Source: Acephala macrosclerotiorum (lineage: Eukaryota > Ascomycota > Leotiomycetes > Helotiales > Mollisiaceae). Taken from it: 64,000 bases of DNA. The position numbers and the translations under genes were made by a program. This document shows positions 1 to 10,023 of the stretch, piece after piece (the first letter of the stretch is position 1; each line of letters begins with the position of its first letter). The DNA lies in NCBI GenBank assembly GCA_014904845.1, contig MU119339.1, positions 81,599 through 145,598 on the forward strand, written 5' to 3'. The notes beneath the pieces are model-generated. The model was not told the origin of the DNA, ran no database searches, and was given only the letters and a program-made list of their open reading frames with translations.

Positions 1-582
1 TGTCCGAAAATGCATCATCCTATTCCCCTCCCCCTCCTTCGCCTTCTTACTCCCCTTCGGCGTCGTCATAACAGCACCGCTAGTACACCCCAACCTATAG
101 ATAGATCAGTATGAGATTTGAAGGATAATTTAGGAGTCGAGGAGCTGAGGCGAGTTCACAATACTCGCGAAGAGCTCGGCTCTGAAAATATCGTCGAATA
201 AAGAGCAGGATGTTACATACATACTATCCAGTAAAACATTCAACGCCACCAAAAAATAAACATCCACACCACTAGCTTTCGCGATCCCCTTAATCTCAGC
301 CGTCTCTTCAGCCGAATAAACCCGTCGGAGGAAGAGCCAGGCTAATGTTGCGATGCAACGACGGATCCATTTTCTTGGGATTGCGGGGGCGAGGACTTGG
401 TCGAAGAGGGGAGTTATTTTCTGCATTTTGGGAGCGAATTCTGTTGCCATTTGGACATAGCGTTGTGAGGGTGGGAGGGAGAGGTCGATCCGATATGTAG
501 GGATGGGATCTTTGCTGCTGGGGATTGAGGTGGCCGCTGAGGGGGAGGGGGACTCGAAACAGTTGTTTGCGATGATGTCCAT
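1..582 (-). CDS. acid ceramidase / N-acylethanolamine acid amidase-like hydrolase, 5' part (runs off left edge)
   Basis: The start codon is at 582. Exon 1 is 221-582, a phase-2 intron lies at 95-220 (GTATGT...CTATAG), and exon 2 runs from 94 past position 1. Residues 30-45 (IDLSLPPSQRY) match the N-terminal NAAA-beta segment of acid amidases. After splicing, the protein reads LLDSMLGCTSG, where Cys124 is the expected N-terminal nucleophile released by autocleavage, followed by MMHFR at the window edge, the usual start of the catalytic subunit. Family members hydrolyse ceramides or N-acylethanolamines in an acidic compartment. No clear signal peptide is visible in the first 30 residues, which is odd for a lysosomal/vacuolar-type enzyme; the true start could lie in another exon. 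The rest of the enzyme is outside the window, so intactness cannot be judged. Family call is firm; substrate is inference. Confidence 0.8.
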
Positions 583-1211
583 GATTGAGAATGTTTAGGG
601 GAATTAAGGAAGATGCGAAGAGACGAAAAGTGATGTTGATATTGAGACGAGAGGCTCAGCCCTACGAGAGTGAGAACCTGGCGTGAATTTAGGCAGCATG
701 GCAGGTGATTGGCTGCATTCGGTGAGTGAGATGTGTCACTTTCTCCCAATCTCATGAGGCTTAAGACACTTGTCTTTGCACTCGTTCTTCAACAATCCCA
801 GAGCGCGCTGTAGAACTCCCGTTGAGGCTTCGAGTATGATTGTGGAATGAAGGATGTTCTTAGCCGCGAAGGACTTTTCAAATTCGAGTGATTTATTGAC
901 GCCAATGTTTATGTAAGAACGCGTAACTTATCATCCGCTGAAAACACAAACCGTTTCAAGCAAGTTAGCCGAGCCAAGACCCCTCCTTTTCATCTCTCAC
1001 TCCGTACATGAGAACGAGTGAATCGTCACTCGGAAGAAAATGATCCTACCGATAGTTTCCATGAATGCCAGCCCCCTCCTCTTCATCAAATATGCACTTT
1101 CTGGAAAGGATGAATACTGATGGAATGAAGGGATGAAAATCGTACATATGGGATATCTAATATAAATAGTAAACAGAAACTACCGCAAGAAAGTAGTATC
1201 GCTCGTTATCA
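583..1211. other. intergenic stretch, no gene seen
   Basis: Sequence between the amidase start and the thioesterase stop. Short open frames exist on both strands but none resembles a protein family or has supporting splice sites. It should hold the amidase promoter and the thioesterase 3' end. Confidence 0.5.
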
Positions 1212-2515
1212 TCATAGTTTCGAGGCAGCAGGTGGCCGCTCTTCTTTCAATCTCACCACGCCCTGATTTGATCAGTTAAAGTCACCGAGCTATGAGCATG
1301 GAATACGTTACCTCTTGAAAACACGTCGCAACCAGAGTACCATCGGCAGCGAACATATGTTGCTGAACCAATCCTCTCCCATCACCAGACCATGGACTCG
1401 CCATCTCTGTGAACATCCACTCATCTGCTCTGAAGCGTCTTGGTTCATGGAAATAGATGGTGTGGTCGAGACTGACCATCATGCCGACTTCTGGTCTGCC
1501 TCTTGAGTTGCTTAAGTCGACTCCAAATCCCTCTCTTTCTTGCGCCGCTGCCACAAATCTCTCTCGCGCAGTCATATCCTCAGCATCCGTTTTCGTGTTC
1601 GCTGGAGCGCCGAATCTCCATAGGTCGTGTATCCTCGATACGGTTCCAATAAAGTATGAATCCGACATGTATGCCAAAGCACTCAAATGCGCCTGATGCC
1701 CACCAGCTTCACTTATCCTTCCCCTCGCTCTAATCCATTGCCTTGTTCTCTTCTCATGTGGAAACCTGCTATCCCGGTTCTTGATATCAATCCTATGGCT
1801 AATAAACGGACTACTCTCCTCCCCAGCCGGCTCATCAACATCCTTCGGCAGACTCGCAATCTGCGCCCTAATCTCCTCTGGCAAAGGCACAGCATGCTCC
1901 ACCAACTTCTTGCCTCCACTATTCTCCCTCACAAACGATAGCGTAGTCGTGAATATACATTTCCCTCTCTGCCTCGCCTGTACCGTTCGTGTCGCAAATG
2001 ATTTCCCTTCGCGGACGTGTTCAACGTAGTACATGACAGGTATTTCGGAATCGCCTGCGAGGACGAAATAGCAGTGCATGCTATGGACGGTGAAGTTTAT
2101 GGGGACGGTTCGTTGGGCTGCTGCGAGGCATTGGGCGATGACTGCTCCGCCGTAGATACCTCTTGCTCCTGGAGGGTGCCATAATGGTCGTGTATTTGTG
2201 AAGATGTCCTGGAAAGGTTTTCAGCCAGGAAGTCGCATACAAGGAATAAGGTTAACAAACTGGAGCAATTGCGCCTAGCTCGGTCAATTCCAACACATTC
2301 TCAATTGCAGACTTTGAGGGATCTAGGGGAGGCTGCCTGACGAGAGTTCGACGGTCTGGACGATCTCGGTCTGCATTCGACATTGCTCCAATAGTAAAGC
2401 TTCGATTTTGCGTACGGTCTCGCAGCTGCAGACTTGGAGTCGCGATTCTTTGAAGAACAGAGGCTTGAGGTCGGATTTGGGGTGACAATAGAGCAAGAAG
2501 TTTAACGCGTTTCAT
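1212..2515 (-). CDS. acyl-CoA thioesterase II (TesB-like, double hotdog) with C-terminal SKL peroxisomal signal
   Basis: Three exons: 2261-2515, 1312-2208 and 1212-1262, giving 400 aa. The first hotdog carries GARGIYGGAVIAQCL and the second LDHTIYFHEP...RADEW and SGDGRGLVQQHMF, the landmark motifs of TesB/ACOT8 enzymes with their Asp and Gln active-site residues. They cleave acyl-CoA to free acid and CoA. The last exon is only 51 bp; it restores the family's usual ending (CFQEGVVRL) and finishes ASKL-stop, so the enzyme carries a canonical PTS1 and should act in peroxisomes beside beta-oxidation. Reading through the last intron would lose the signal. Two in-frame starts exist: 2383 (MSNADRDRPD, 356 aa, the usual family start) and 2515, which adds 44 residues rich in Arg/Lys/Leu with a single acidic residue, resembling a mitochondrial presequence. 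Which start is used is not decided by sequence. Confidence 0.9.
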
Positions 2516-2892
2516 TTGTGTAGTGCAAGCTGAAGGAAAAAGTGTCGAGGATGGAAGCAGCCGAGGTTGAGTCGGGAGTCTGTTTTGCCAAGCCCGACTG
2601 TAGAACCAGCTTTCTTCCTCCTTTTCACATGCCTCTGCGTTAACCATCCAGCCTTCGTACACTTCGCATCAGCCGCGCTATTGTCAACGGAGAGACCTCC
2701 ATCAGGAGGATGTCCTCCGCAACATCGCGATATGCAACAAATCTCTGTTGGTACGAAGGTACTTGTGCCTAAAATTTCTCTCCTCCAGATCATCGACGAG
2801 GCCAATTCCGGAGTCGAAATTCAGCCTTTAGAAGAGACTGGTTTCCTGCAATTCTGTCGATGATTCTTTCCTCTCGATTTGGTATCGATATA
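2516..2892. other. intergenic region upstream of the thioesterase
   Basis: Contains the presumed thioesterase promoter. The thioesterase frame remains open upstream to about 2662, but nothing in that extension resembles the family. No other gene is supported. Confidence 0.4.
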
Positions 2893-3054
2893 CTCTCTAC
2901 AGCCCATAATAAATATTAATAGGCACAGGCTAGTATTCAACTGGATATAGCAAAATACCGTGAATCGTGGAGAGATAAATGATTGGTCTCACCACCCCTT
3001 GGCAACACGGCCACAATCACCTCATGATTAACACTTATTTCAACCTGTAGGTAG
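2893..3054. mobile_element. MITE copy 1 (162 bp, terminal inverted repeats, TA target site)
   Basis: A near-identical 158-bp element lies at 61849-62006. The ends are imperfect inverted repeats: the left end CTCTCTACAG pairs with the right end CTGTAGGTAG, and the similarity continues inward through an AATAAATRTTAAT block for about 28 bp. TA dinucleotides flank the element at 2891-2892 and 3055-3056, as expected for Tc1/mariner-type insertions. It has no coding capacity, so it is a non-autonomous element. Most differences from copy 2 are CpA/TpG to TpA changes, the pattern left by repeat-induced point mutation in ascomycetes. It sits between the thioesterase and the HD-domain gene. Confidence 0.8.
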
Positions 3055-3191
3055 TAGTCCCGTTGCAGTGGATTGAGCCTTCCTTCTTTGGGGCGCATCG
3101 AGTCTCAGCCGACCAGACGAAAGCAGAAAGAAGAGTCTTGAGGAAACAGCTCTTGGATTCGAGTCCCTCCTCTTCTCAGCCTATTTACATC

Positions 3192-3878
3192 CTAATCTTC
3201 AGCAGCAGCCAGGATATCCAGGAACGTCCTCCCTTCAACGCTATACCCCTCCACATAAGCAGTCCCAAATTCCATCACAAAATTATCGTACGTGGTCTCC
3301 GGCTTATTTTGACAGAGTCCACATAACACCCTCTTTATCCCATCACGAAACCCAAGTCTTGGGAATTCAGTAATAATACGTTCCCACACTTCCCTCGTCA
3401 ATACTCCTCCAAAAGCTCTCTCAGGCCCAGCAAAATCGGCCATGACACCAATGGAGGTACCTCTAACTTCCACCTCTTTATACATCGCAATGGAAACAGT
3501 GGTATGCAACGCCACCGTATCCCAAGCCAATTGCAACCGTCTCGCATCCCAATCATCCTTCTCTCCTTCGCGAATCAAGAACGCGCGAGTAGCTTCAGCG
3601 CCATCGACTTCAAATCGTTTGTCTTTAGAGATGATGTCTCCGCTGATAGCCCATCCCATGTCATGCAAGATGGCAGTGATAGCATGGAGTTCTACATCTC
3701 GGTCTTTGAGGGAGGGAATGTGGTCACAGATGTATGTGCCAAAGAGCCAGGAGCGAACGACGTGGTTGTAGGTGAAGTCATCGCAGTGAGCGCGGGCGAA
3801 GGCGAGTGCTTTGGTGATGAGCGGGGTGTCTGGAACTGGGACTCCGGCTAGGACTCTGGTAGGAGGAGTGGAGGGCAT
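3192..3878 (-). CDS. HD-domain protein, cyanamide hydratase-like family
   Basis: Single-exon gene of 228 aa. The HD-domain metal ligands are visible: His39 in NHVVRSWLFG, His72-Asp73 in AILHDMGW, and Asp120 in LAWDTVALHTTVSI. This arrangement, with VRSWLFG after the first His, is typical of the fungal cyanamide-hydratase-like branch, which includes urea hydro-lyases and many uncharacterised HD proteins; the length also fits. Metal-dependent hydration or hydrolysis is therefore likely, but the substrate cannot be read from the sequence. The ATG at 3878 is the only upstream start that keeps the conserved N-terminal region. The stop lies 138 bp from MITE copy 1. Confidence 0.85.
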   Translation of the reverse strand: MPSTPPTRVLAGVPVPDTPLITKALAFARAHCDDFTYNHVVRSWLFGTYICDHIPSLKDRDVELHAITAILHDMGWAISGDIISKDKRFEVDGAEATRAFLIREGEKDDWDARRLQLAWDTVALHTTVSIAMYKEVEVRGTSIGVMADFAGPERAFGGVLTREVWERIITEFPRLGFRDGIKRVLCGLCQNKPETTYDNFVMEFGTAYVEGYSVEGRTFLDILAAAED

Positions 3879-4965
3879 GGTGATGTTCGAGGCAAGTTCT
3901 CAATGGGAACAGAAATTGAAGGAGTCTCTTGGAGAAGCAGCTGAGGTTGAACCAGAACTTGAACAAGGCACAGACTGCCCTTTCATATTTATCTTCCACA
4001 TCGCATATACAGGAGCGGATGTCCAAATGGACGGGGCAATTCACCAATGTCTTGTCCAATTTTCCTCCTTGTGAGCATATGCCTGCTGCAATTGAATTAC
4101 ATAATCCACACAATAGCCTGTTCCCCTCATTTGCTCGTTACGCTCGCTTCTCGCTTTGTTCTACCAGAATAACAAATTTCCAGAAGGGGCCAATGCACTC
4201 AAAGTTTATCACGTGTGAGCAGCGGTCGAAACACTCTCGATATCTAAGCAATGCCAGTCGATGAATTGTACTGTCAAAAGATGTCTCCTCCATCATTCAT
4301 GAATTTTGTTTCCGTTTTCGGCAGATGAGAGGGGGGATGCTGGGCGAATCGACCGTGTTGGATGTTGGCGTTTCAGTTGTCATCCAATGCCGCCTACCCG
4401 CCTCGAGTCCTTCTCGACAATGAGTTTTTGCGCGCCTTCGAAGAACCTGGATCGGGGCTTGAATAAAGATTAGGTTCGAGTCTTTGCCACTGTTTTGCAT
4501 CATCGTCAAAACTTGCAGAAATATCTCGATTCTGAAATCTTGAACTGTTGTGACGCTCCTTGTGTGCCGAGATGGATTACTTGAGCGATCTCAAGCCGCC
4601 AGACCAGTATTTTATCTAGAACGAACCCAAGATGAGATCAATCATTTTTAGATCTTCTCCTTCAAACGGAACAAGATTTGAGGCCCTCGGTTCTTGATGA
4701 GAGTGGCTTTCATCGCCTTAGGTGATGGGACCTAGGTGCCGCTCACTTGGTAAGCTTTATGACTGTTTTGCTGTGCCTCCTTTTGTTGGACTTTGGAGAA
4801 TTCGCACTGGCCGGAGTGAAGAAGGATGGTAGCATTGCATATTTGCAATTTTGCACAGCCGTTGTACATCTGCATTGAAGAGGTTCGTGTGACCGCTGAG
4901 TTCCTCCATCACACTCGTTTGAACTTCTGCGTGAATTGCTGAACGATTTTTATTTTGGAGGCGCG
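3879..4965. other. intergenic stretch, no gene seen
   Basis: About 1.1 kb without a recognisable protein, RNA gene or repeat. Short frames on both strands lack family resemblance. It presumably holds the promoter of the HD-domain gene. Confidence 0.5.
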
Positions 4966-5921
4966 ATGTTTCAAATAGCGGGAGATTCTATCACACATCC
5001 CGCAGAAATAAATCGTGGGACTGTTACATCTTTTCTGCCAATATTCACAACGTTCCCATCAGTGCCTGACTGCTCTGCTGCGATATTATCCTATAATTAT
5101 CGTGCTGCTTTCGACCCCTTATGGGGGCAAGATATAGATACTAGTCTTACGTGTCTCCCACAGGGAGTAACTTTATGGTGGCAACAAGATGACTTCCAGA
5201 CGGTAACGAGTCTTAGTCCTCTTGCTTGCCCGGACTTGTATACTACTGCCTCGGCCAGCATTGTTAACGCATTAGCTACCTTTATCGAGTGTTGCCCGAA
5301 GTAAATCCCCACCTTATGCACCACTGCCCTTCCTTGTAGTCTGAATTCAAGCTAACAGCTCTTTTTAGAAGCTACACTTTCATATCAACCACATCCATTA
5401 GCAGCGAAGGGCAATGCAGATCTCCTTTATCCGTTTGACAAACACTTAACTTTTAGCAATATACCTTGGATACTTTCATCCCCAACAGCATGATAATCAC
5501 TGCAATAGGTTACAGTGTCTATGGCATTCACGTCAATGGATTCATATTTGCGCTTGCTATGATGAGTACGACCGTGTTGAGCATTTCTTCAGCTAGTGCA
5601 AGTGCAATGGGATTTCCAACACGCTGTCGAAACAACAATTCTAAGGCTAAATGACACATGGAAGGAAGTCCCATAGAGAATGCCGCCTTGACACCCGAGT
5701 TACCTACAACAGAAGCATTTCGTCGAAAGCCTGCCGCTTCTCAGAGGACCTCGACTACGACTGCGACTTCGATTCCACAAATGGCGTCTCCTAAACCCGT
5801 GGACATACTTTGGGAAGATACTTTAACTGGACCGGATACTTCACATGAAGTTGGATTAGCACAACAAGATGATATTCATGAGATGAGCGCGACGCTGAAG
5901 GTTCCGTTTTCTGATAAATGA
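4966..5921 (+). pseudogene. broken single-pass surface protein gene (relic A)
   Basis: Exon 1 (4966-about 5300) is intact and encodes an extracellular-type domain: RGTVTSFLPIFTTF, AAFDPLWGQDIDTSLTCLP, WWQQ and the ending ATFIECCP. A plausible intron follows (donor GTAAAT near 5300, acceptor CTTTTTAG at about 5368). The continuing frame reads SYTFIS...SSEGQCRSPLS, then meets TGA and TAG stops before resuming with YSVYGIHVNGFIFA at 5514-5555, another stop near 5652, and the tail DTSHEVGLAQQDDIHEMSA at 5838-5894. The membrane segment expected before the tail is missing. At least three in-frame stops plus this loss make it a pseudogene. The tail and ectodomain match relic B at 6829-7626, so A and B are tandem duplicates. 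I recognise the architecture from fungal surface proteins but know no function. Confidence 0.65.
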
Positions 5922-6828
5922 ACGGGGGCTGGGAGAGCAGTCGACGACATAACTCAGTAATTGGAAGCGGTGGATATTGGAAGGTCCTCAGGCGAGTCTG
6001 ATAATCTGGTTCTCTGTCCGATGGATGTCAAGTGCCTGACTATCCCTGAAGCCCCCTTTTCGAGTCAGGTGATCAGTTCATCAGGCTCCTCTCACAACAT
6101 TCTTGCACATATTTTACCACTTCTGGTGGTAAGACCTTCATACTGAGATATCCGTTCCCAAAAATAACATTTTTTCTCTGTCACTTTCATTGAATTCTGT
6201 CCTTTGACTAATCAATGTACGCTTACGGCTTGACTTTGATCATTGATCTTCCAATATATTTTTAGCAACGTCTTGTGCCTCTGCCATTATCGTTTTCTGC
6301 TTTCGAGCGTCGTATTATTCAAGTGATGCTCTTCAACAGTAGTAGTATTTTTTAAGCCTTCAGATACAGTTGCATGCTGGGAGACCAAATATGGTGGCCC
6401 GGCCTAGGCCTTCTCGCCTCGTTCAGAGACGGTGTCACTTAACACTGGCCTACGATGCGGCCTATAAACGCGAGCATCCGCTTTCTCCACGTATTCGCAT
6501 AATAATTCTTGTGTCTGATTCTTACTCTGAAGGCGAATGTTGCGAAGTTACCTAGAGTCCACAATAAAGTCGGCATACCACCTCAGCCTCTTCCGAAAAG
6601 CCCTCAAGCGGAATGCTCTTGCCATTCCTTCACTGGAATCACGTTCTACTGTGGATAAAAGATGCAGCCAAATCCTTGTTCAATACTGTGATGGTTTCGC
6701 TATGCCTCGTTATGTTGGTTTTTGAGCAGTCCTACTGGTCGGTGCTGCAAGACGTCCTGAACATAAATCAGACCGTGTCCCCTTATCTCTACTCATTTCG
6801 CGATTCCTTTCGTTTCTTGTTCTGATCT
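5922..6828. other. spacer between relics A and B
   Basis: No open frame with family resemblance. It may include decayed flanks of the tandem duplication. Nothing else seen. Confidence 0.4.
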
Positions 6829-7626
6829 ATGGCAACAAGTAGTACCGTGGCTCAACCTCCCGAAACAAATGGAGGGGTGGTTACATTGTTCTTGCCTCTC
6901 GAAACTGGATTGGCGCCTTCGGGGTACTCTGCCTCGACTTACTCTTAGATTGGTGGTAGCGCTATCGCATTTGATCCATTCTATGGTCAATCCATCGACA
7001 AGCATAGTGAACTCGCTCACAACATTTATCGCGTGTTGTCCCTCGGAAGCTCTCCGCTCGCTCGATAAAGCTACCAAACTAATGATTGCCTTCAGAAATT
7101 ATGATTTTGCATCATTGGCGGCCCGAGAACGATTGGACAGTGCAAATCATCTCTTCCGCCAGGAACATTCAGCTACATAACTCGAATCCTGCCGGCTACA
7201 ACATAAGCTCCAACAACTACATCCGTATCGGCATTTGGTGCGAGCGTTTGGGCCGCGCACGTCAATAGCTTCGTGTTTTCCACCCCAATCACTGGGACCC
7301 TGACAGGAAGCACCACTGCGCTCTCAGCAACGGCGTAATCGAGTTCCACATTGGCCTCTTCGAGTCTAATAACAGGAGTGAAAGTTGGCATTGGAGTAGG
7401 AATTTCGCTTTCGGTTCTTGGGTTTTGCTCACTCCTTCTCGCATTCTTCTTAATACAAAGACGTGTGTCTTCGAACCCATCGGATCAGGCATACGAGGAG
7501 AGTTTAGTTGTCCAAGATACTTCGCATGAGGTGGAATTGGCACAGCAGAATTCGGTGCATAAGATGAGTGCTGCGCTCAAGGTCCCGTTCAAGACGAGTG
7601 AACGACCGTTGAGTCGGCAAGGGTGA
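6829..7626 (+). pseudogene. broken single-pass surface protein gene (relic B)
   Basis: The ATG at 6829 opens a frame reading GGVVTLFLPLETG...ASTYS, then an in-frame TAG at 6946-6948, then AIAFDPFYGQSID, which matches relic A's AAFDPLWGQDID. Directly after, the match jumps to another frame (STSIVNSLTTFIACCPS, relic A SASIVNALATFIECCP), so the conserved CLPQGVTLWWQQ block has been deleted and the frame lost. Later pieces remain: FGASVWAAHVNSFVFS near 7230-7280, a membrane segment GVKVGIGVGISLSVLGFCSL followed by LLLAFFLIQRR (about 7375-7460), and the cytoplasmic tail DTSHEVELAQQNSVHKMSA ending at 7626. It keeps the membrane segment relic A lost, so the two decayed independently after duplicating. 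Confidence 0.65.
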
Positions 7627-8926
7627 GATGTCAGATTCTGGTATTGATTGCGGACTTTGAGGATTGCGGATACTGATGATGAATCATTTGCAAGGAAATA
7701 TTGAAGATATCTTTTTACTTTACCTCGGCCTTGATGTTCTCGCACACATTGATCAAGTGTCTGCCAGGTACCAACCCCTTTCCGAGTCATGTGATTAGCC
7801 TTAGATAAAGAAAAAGCTTTCTTCAATGCATCTCTCCTCTCCTGTTACGATACAGACCATGATACGTGAGGCAGACTCAAATGAAGACATTAAATAGATC
7901 AGGTTATGTGGCGTAAAATAGGCTTATCGAATCTTCCTCGGTACACAAGATACAACCGATCAAGGCCCTACAATTTATCCACCAAATATCGTGAAGACGA
8001 TCTTCCAAACGAAGTTCTTTCTACTATTAGATGAAGTGTGGATGCATGCAACATCATTGGTGAGCAAAAGTGGCCTCCCGAAGACAAGCATGGGGTGCGA
8101 CCCCGAGGTAGATATTGCGGGGGGACCGGGAAACCATGAGGTCGATATCCTTCCTCGGGATACTGCTTCAAGACCCAACCTCTCAAGCGAGGGTTCTCCT
8201 CAATTTAAACACCTTCCAGAAATAATTCCAGGGCTGAGGAAATAGGCATCGTGACCACACAGCCCCAGCCTCGCCCAAGAATTGGGGGCCAACCTTCACC
8301 AAAACCCCTGAATATCCGGCCTGACGAGGCTCTGCCTCTAAATTGCAACGGTGCTGCATACACTCTTCCTTATATTGACTTCAGGCAATCGAACGCCATT
8401 CAGACATGGATATCTCGAAATCTCAACACCTTTCTAGCACAACCAATTGAGACTCCCCTTCATACCCCGCGCGAAGAAAAGGGGGGCGTAAGGCTGAATT
8501 GATTCGAATCTGGGGCTTTATACGGATCTAAGGGCTGGGTGGTGAGGTTGAGGCATGTGCGGCTGGATGCATGTTTCCTGAGAAAGGACCACGAGGCCCT
8601 GACCTCGTGTTACAGTTGTACGGCCCTATTTCAAGGGGTGGTAGGGAAGCCATCTGGGGGCGGAGTAGTGAGAATGTCCATCTTTTGCTTCACAAGATGG
8701 TGTCATGGCGAGCTGCGCAGATACGCCTTGAGAAGTGCCTGAAGGTATGTTTGTGCTTAGTGTTTGACTTGTGTCACCCATCTGTTGGTATAAGTATACT
8801 GTTCGCCACCATTGTTAGACTCTTGACAGCACTCAAAATGCACCTAGACCATTTCTTGTGATCTTCGAACAACATAAGAACAGAACAGAAACCACTATTC
8901 GGTATTAATAATCTATCCCGCTCAGT
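7627..8926. other. intergenic stretch, only doubtful open frames
   Basis: Two short plus-strand frames (8251-8502; about 8571-8745, ending at a GTATGT donor) have reasonable composition but match nothing I know, and no complete gene can be assembled. They may be relics. No repeat or RNA gene seen. Confidence 0.35.
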
Positions 8927-10023
8927 ATGGCCTATCGAGACTTCAGCTTATACTGAGTCTGCTCTTGGCTATTATTGCAAGGGCTACCACAATTCCAAGT
9001 CCGAACTCACTCGACCCGAGAACAATCTTCACAGGAGGATATTCGCTCCGTGCTCCCTGCTGCCCAGCCAACAGCTTTGTATGCTCATGGCCATTTCTCG
9101 AAACGTGCTGTCCCACAGGAACAGTCTGTTCAACTTTCGGCGATGCATGCTGTCCCGACTGTAAGCCCTTCCTCTTTTAAATGCCTCTGCTTTAAATTAC
9201 CTACCAAACCAAGCCTAACACTCAATCAACAGCAAGAGATTGCACCGAAACCCTTCTCAACTCTCAAAAATGTGCAGACCCAAGCTGGCAGCTATCCTCC
9301 TTCGCATAACCCGATGAAGGTATTTGCTGCTGGCCAGGCTGGACCGGCATTCAGGTTCTTGGTGGCGGGGTGTGTAACCCACCTGACAATGGGACATTGG
9401 ATTTCTGTCCGACCACTATGGTGCACACTTCGACCGTGGTTCCAGCATCTCCTTCAAGAACTACTTTACTAGTTCTTACTACGTCGTCATCGACAACCAC
9501 GACACAAGTTCAGCATACGCTAGTTGCTTCAACTAGCGTTGCTGCGACTAGTTCGACAACGCAACAGACGACGACTCAGTCGGCATTGGTGGTCTCAACG
9601 AGTGTTGGCAGTGTGTCGACCACTCTGACTGGAACAACTTCATCCATCGACAAGGCTCACCACACGTCGAGTATCGTGAAAGTGGTCGGAGGCACAATAG
9701 GCGCTGTCGGAGCCATACTTCTCTTGATCGCAGCTCTATGGAGATACTGCAAAAAGTGCGGAAGCCCAAGGAATCCGCCACTCTTGTCCCCAGCAGCAGT
9801 TGAAGCGTGAGTTCAGAACAAATATGCAAGACGAGACTAGCTGATAAAAGGCAGCAATGACTATGCACCGGTGATGCAACAAAATCCAGTTGATGGGGGT
9901 GGTGCGCCAAATAATGCGTTTCGAGCAGGATTGCGATTTCAGAGTAGCCGTCGTGAAGCAACTGTTCGCGACAATAGGGTGGTCGATGTGAAGTCGTCGC
10001 CACCTGCTTACGGACAGAGTTGA
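8927..10023 (+). pseudogene. broken Cys-rich single-pass surface protein gene (relic C)
   Basis: Exons are about 8927-9160, 9233-9806 and 9855-10023, with clean GT/AG introns. The product has a hydrophobic leader (LQLILSLLLAIIARA), a Cys-rich ectodomain (CCPANSFVC, ETCCPTGTVC, ACCPDSRDC), a long Ser/Thr stalk, one membrane segment (VVGGTIGAVGAILLLIAALW at about 9681-9740), then a short cytoplasmic tail ending PAYGQS. Two defects are visible. The ATG at 8927 is out of frame with the leader by one base, and no other in-frame ATG exists before an upstream stop. A TAA at 9307-9309 interrupts the ectodomain while the frame carries on coherently on both sides (SSFA-stop-PDEGICC). This is a young pseudogene, or a live gene if a start exon is hidden and the stop is a sequencing error. 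It is unrelated in sequence to relics A and B. Confidence 0.6.

Noticed and set aside
4470..4490. GGTTCGAGTC resembling a tRNA B box
   Set aside because: No complementary T-stem, no A box at the right distance and no acceptor stem. Similar GGTTCGA strings elsewhere also failed, so no tRNA gene is called.
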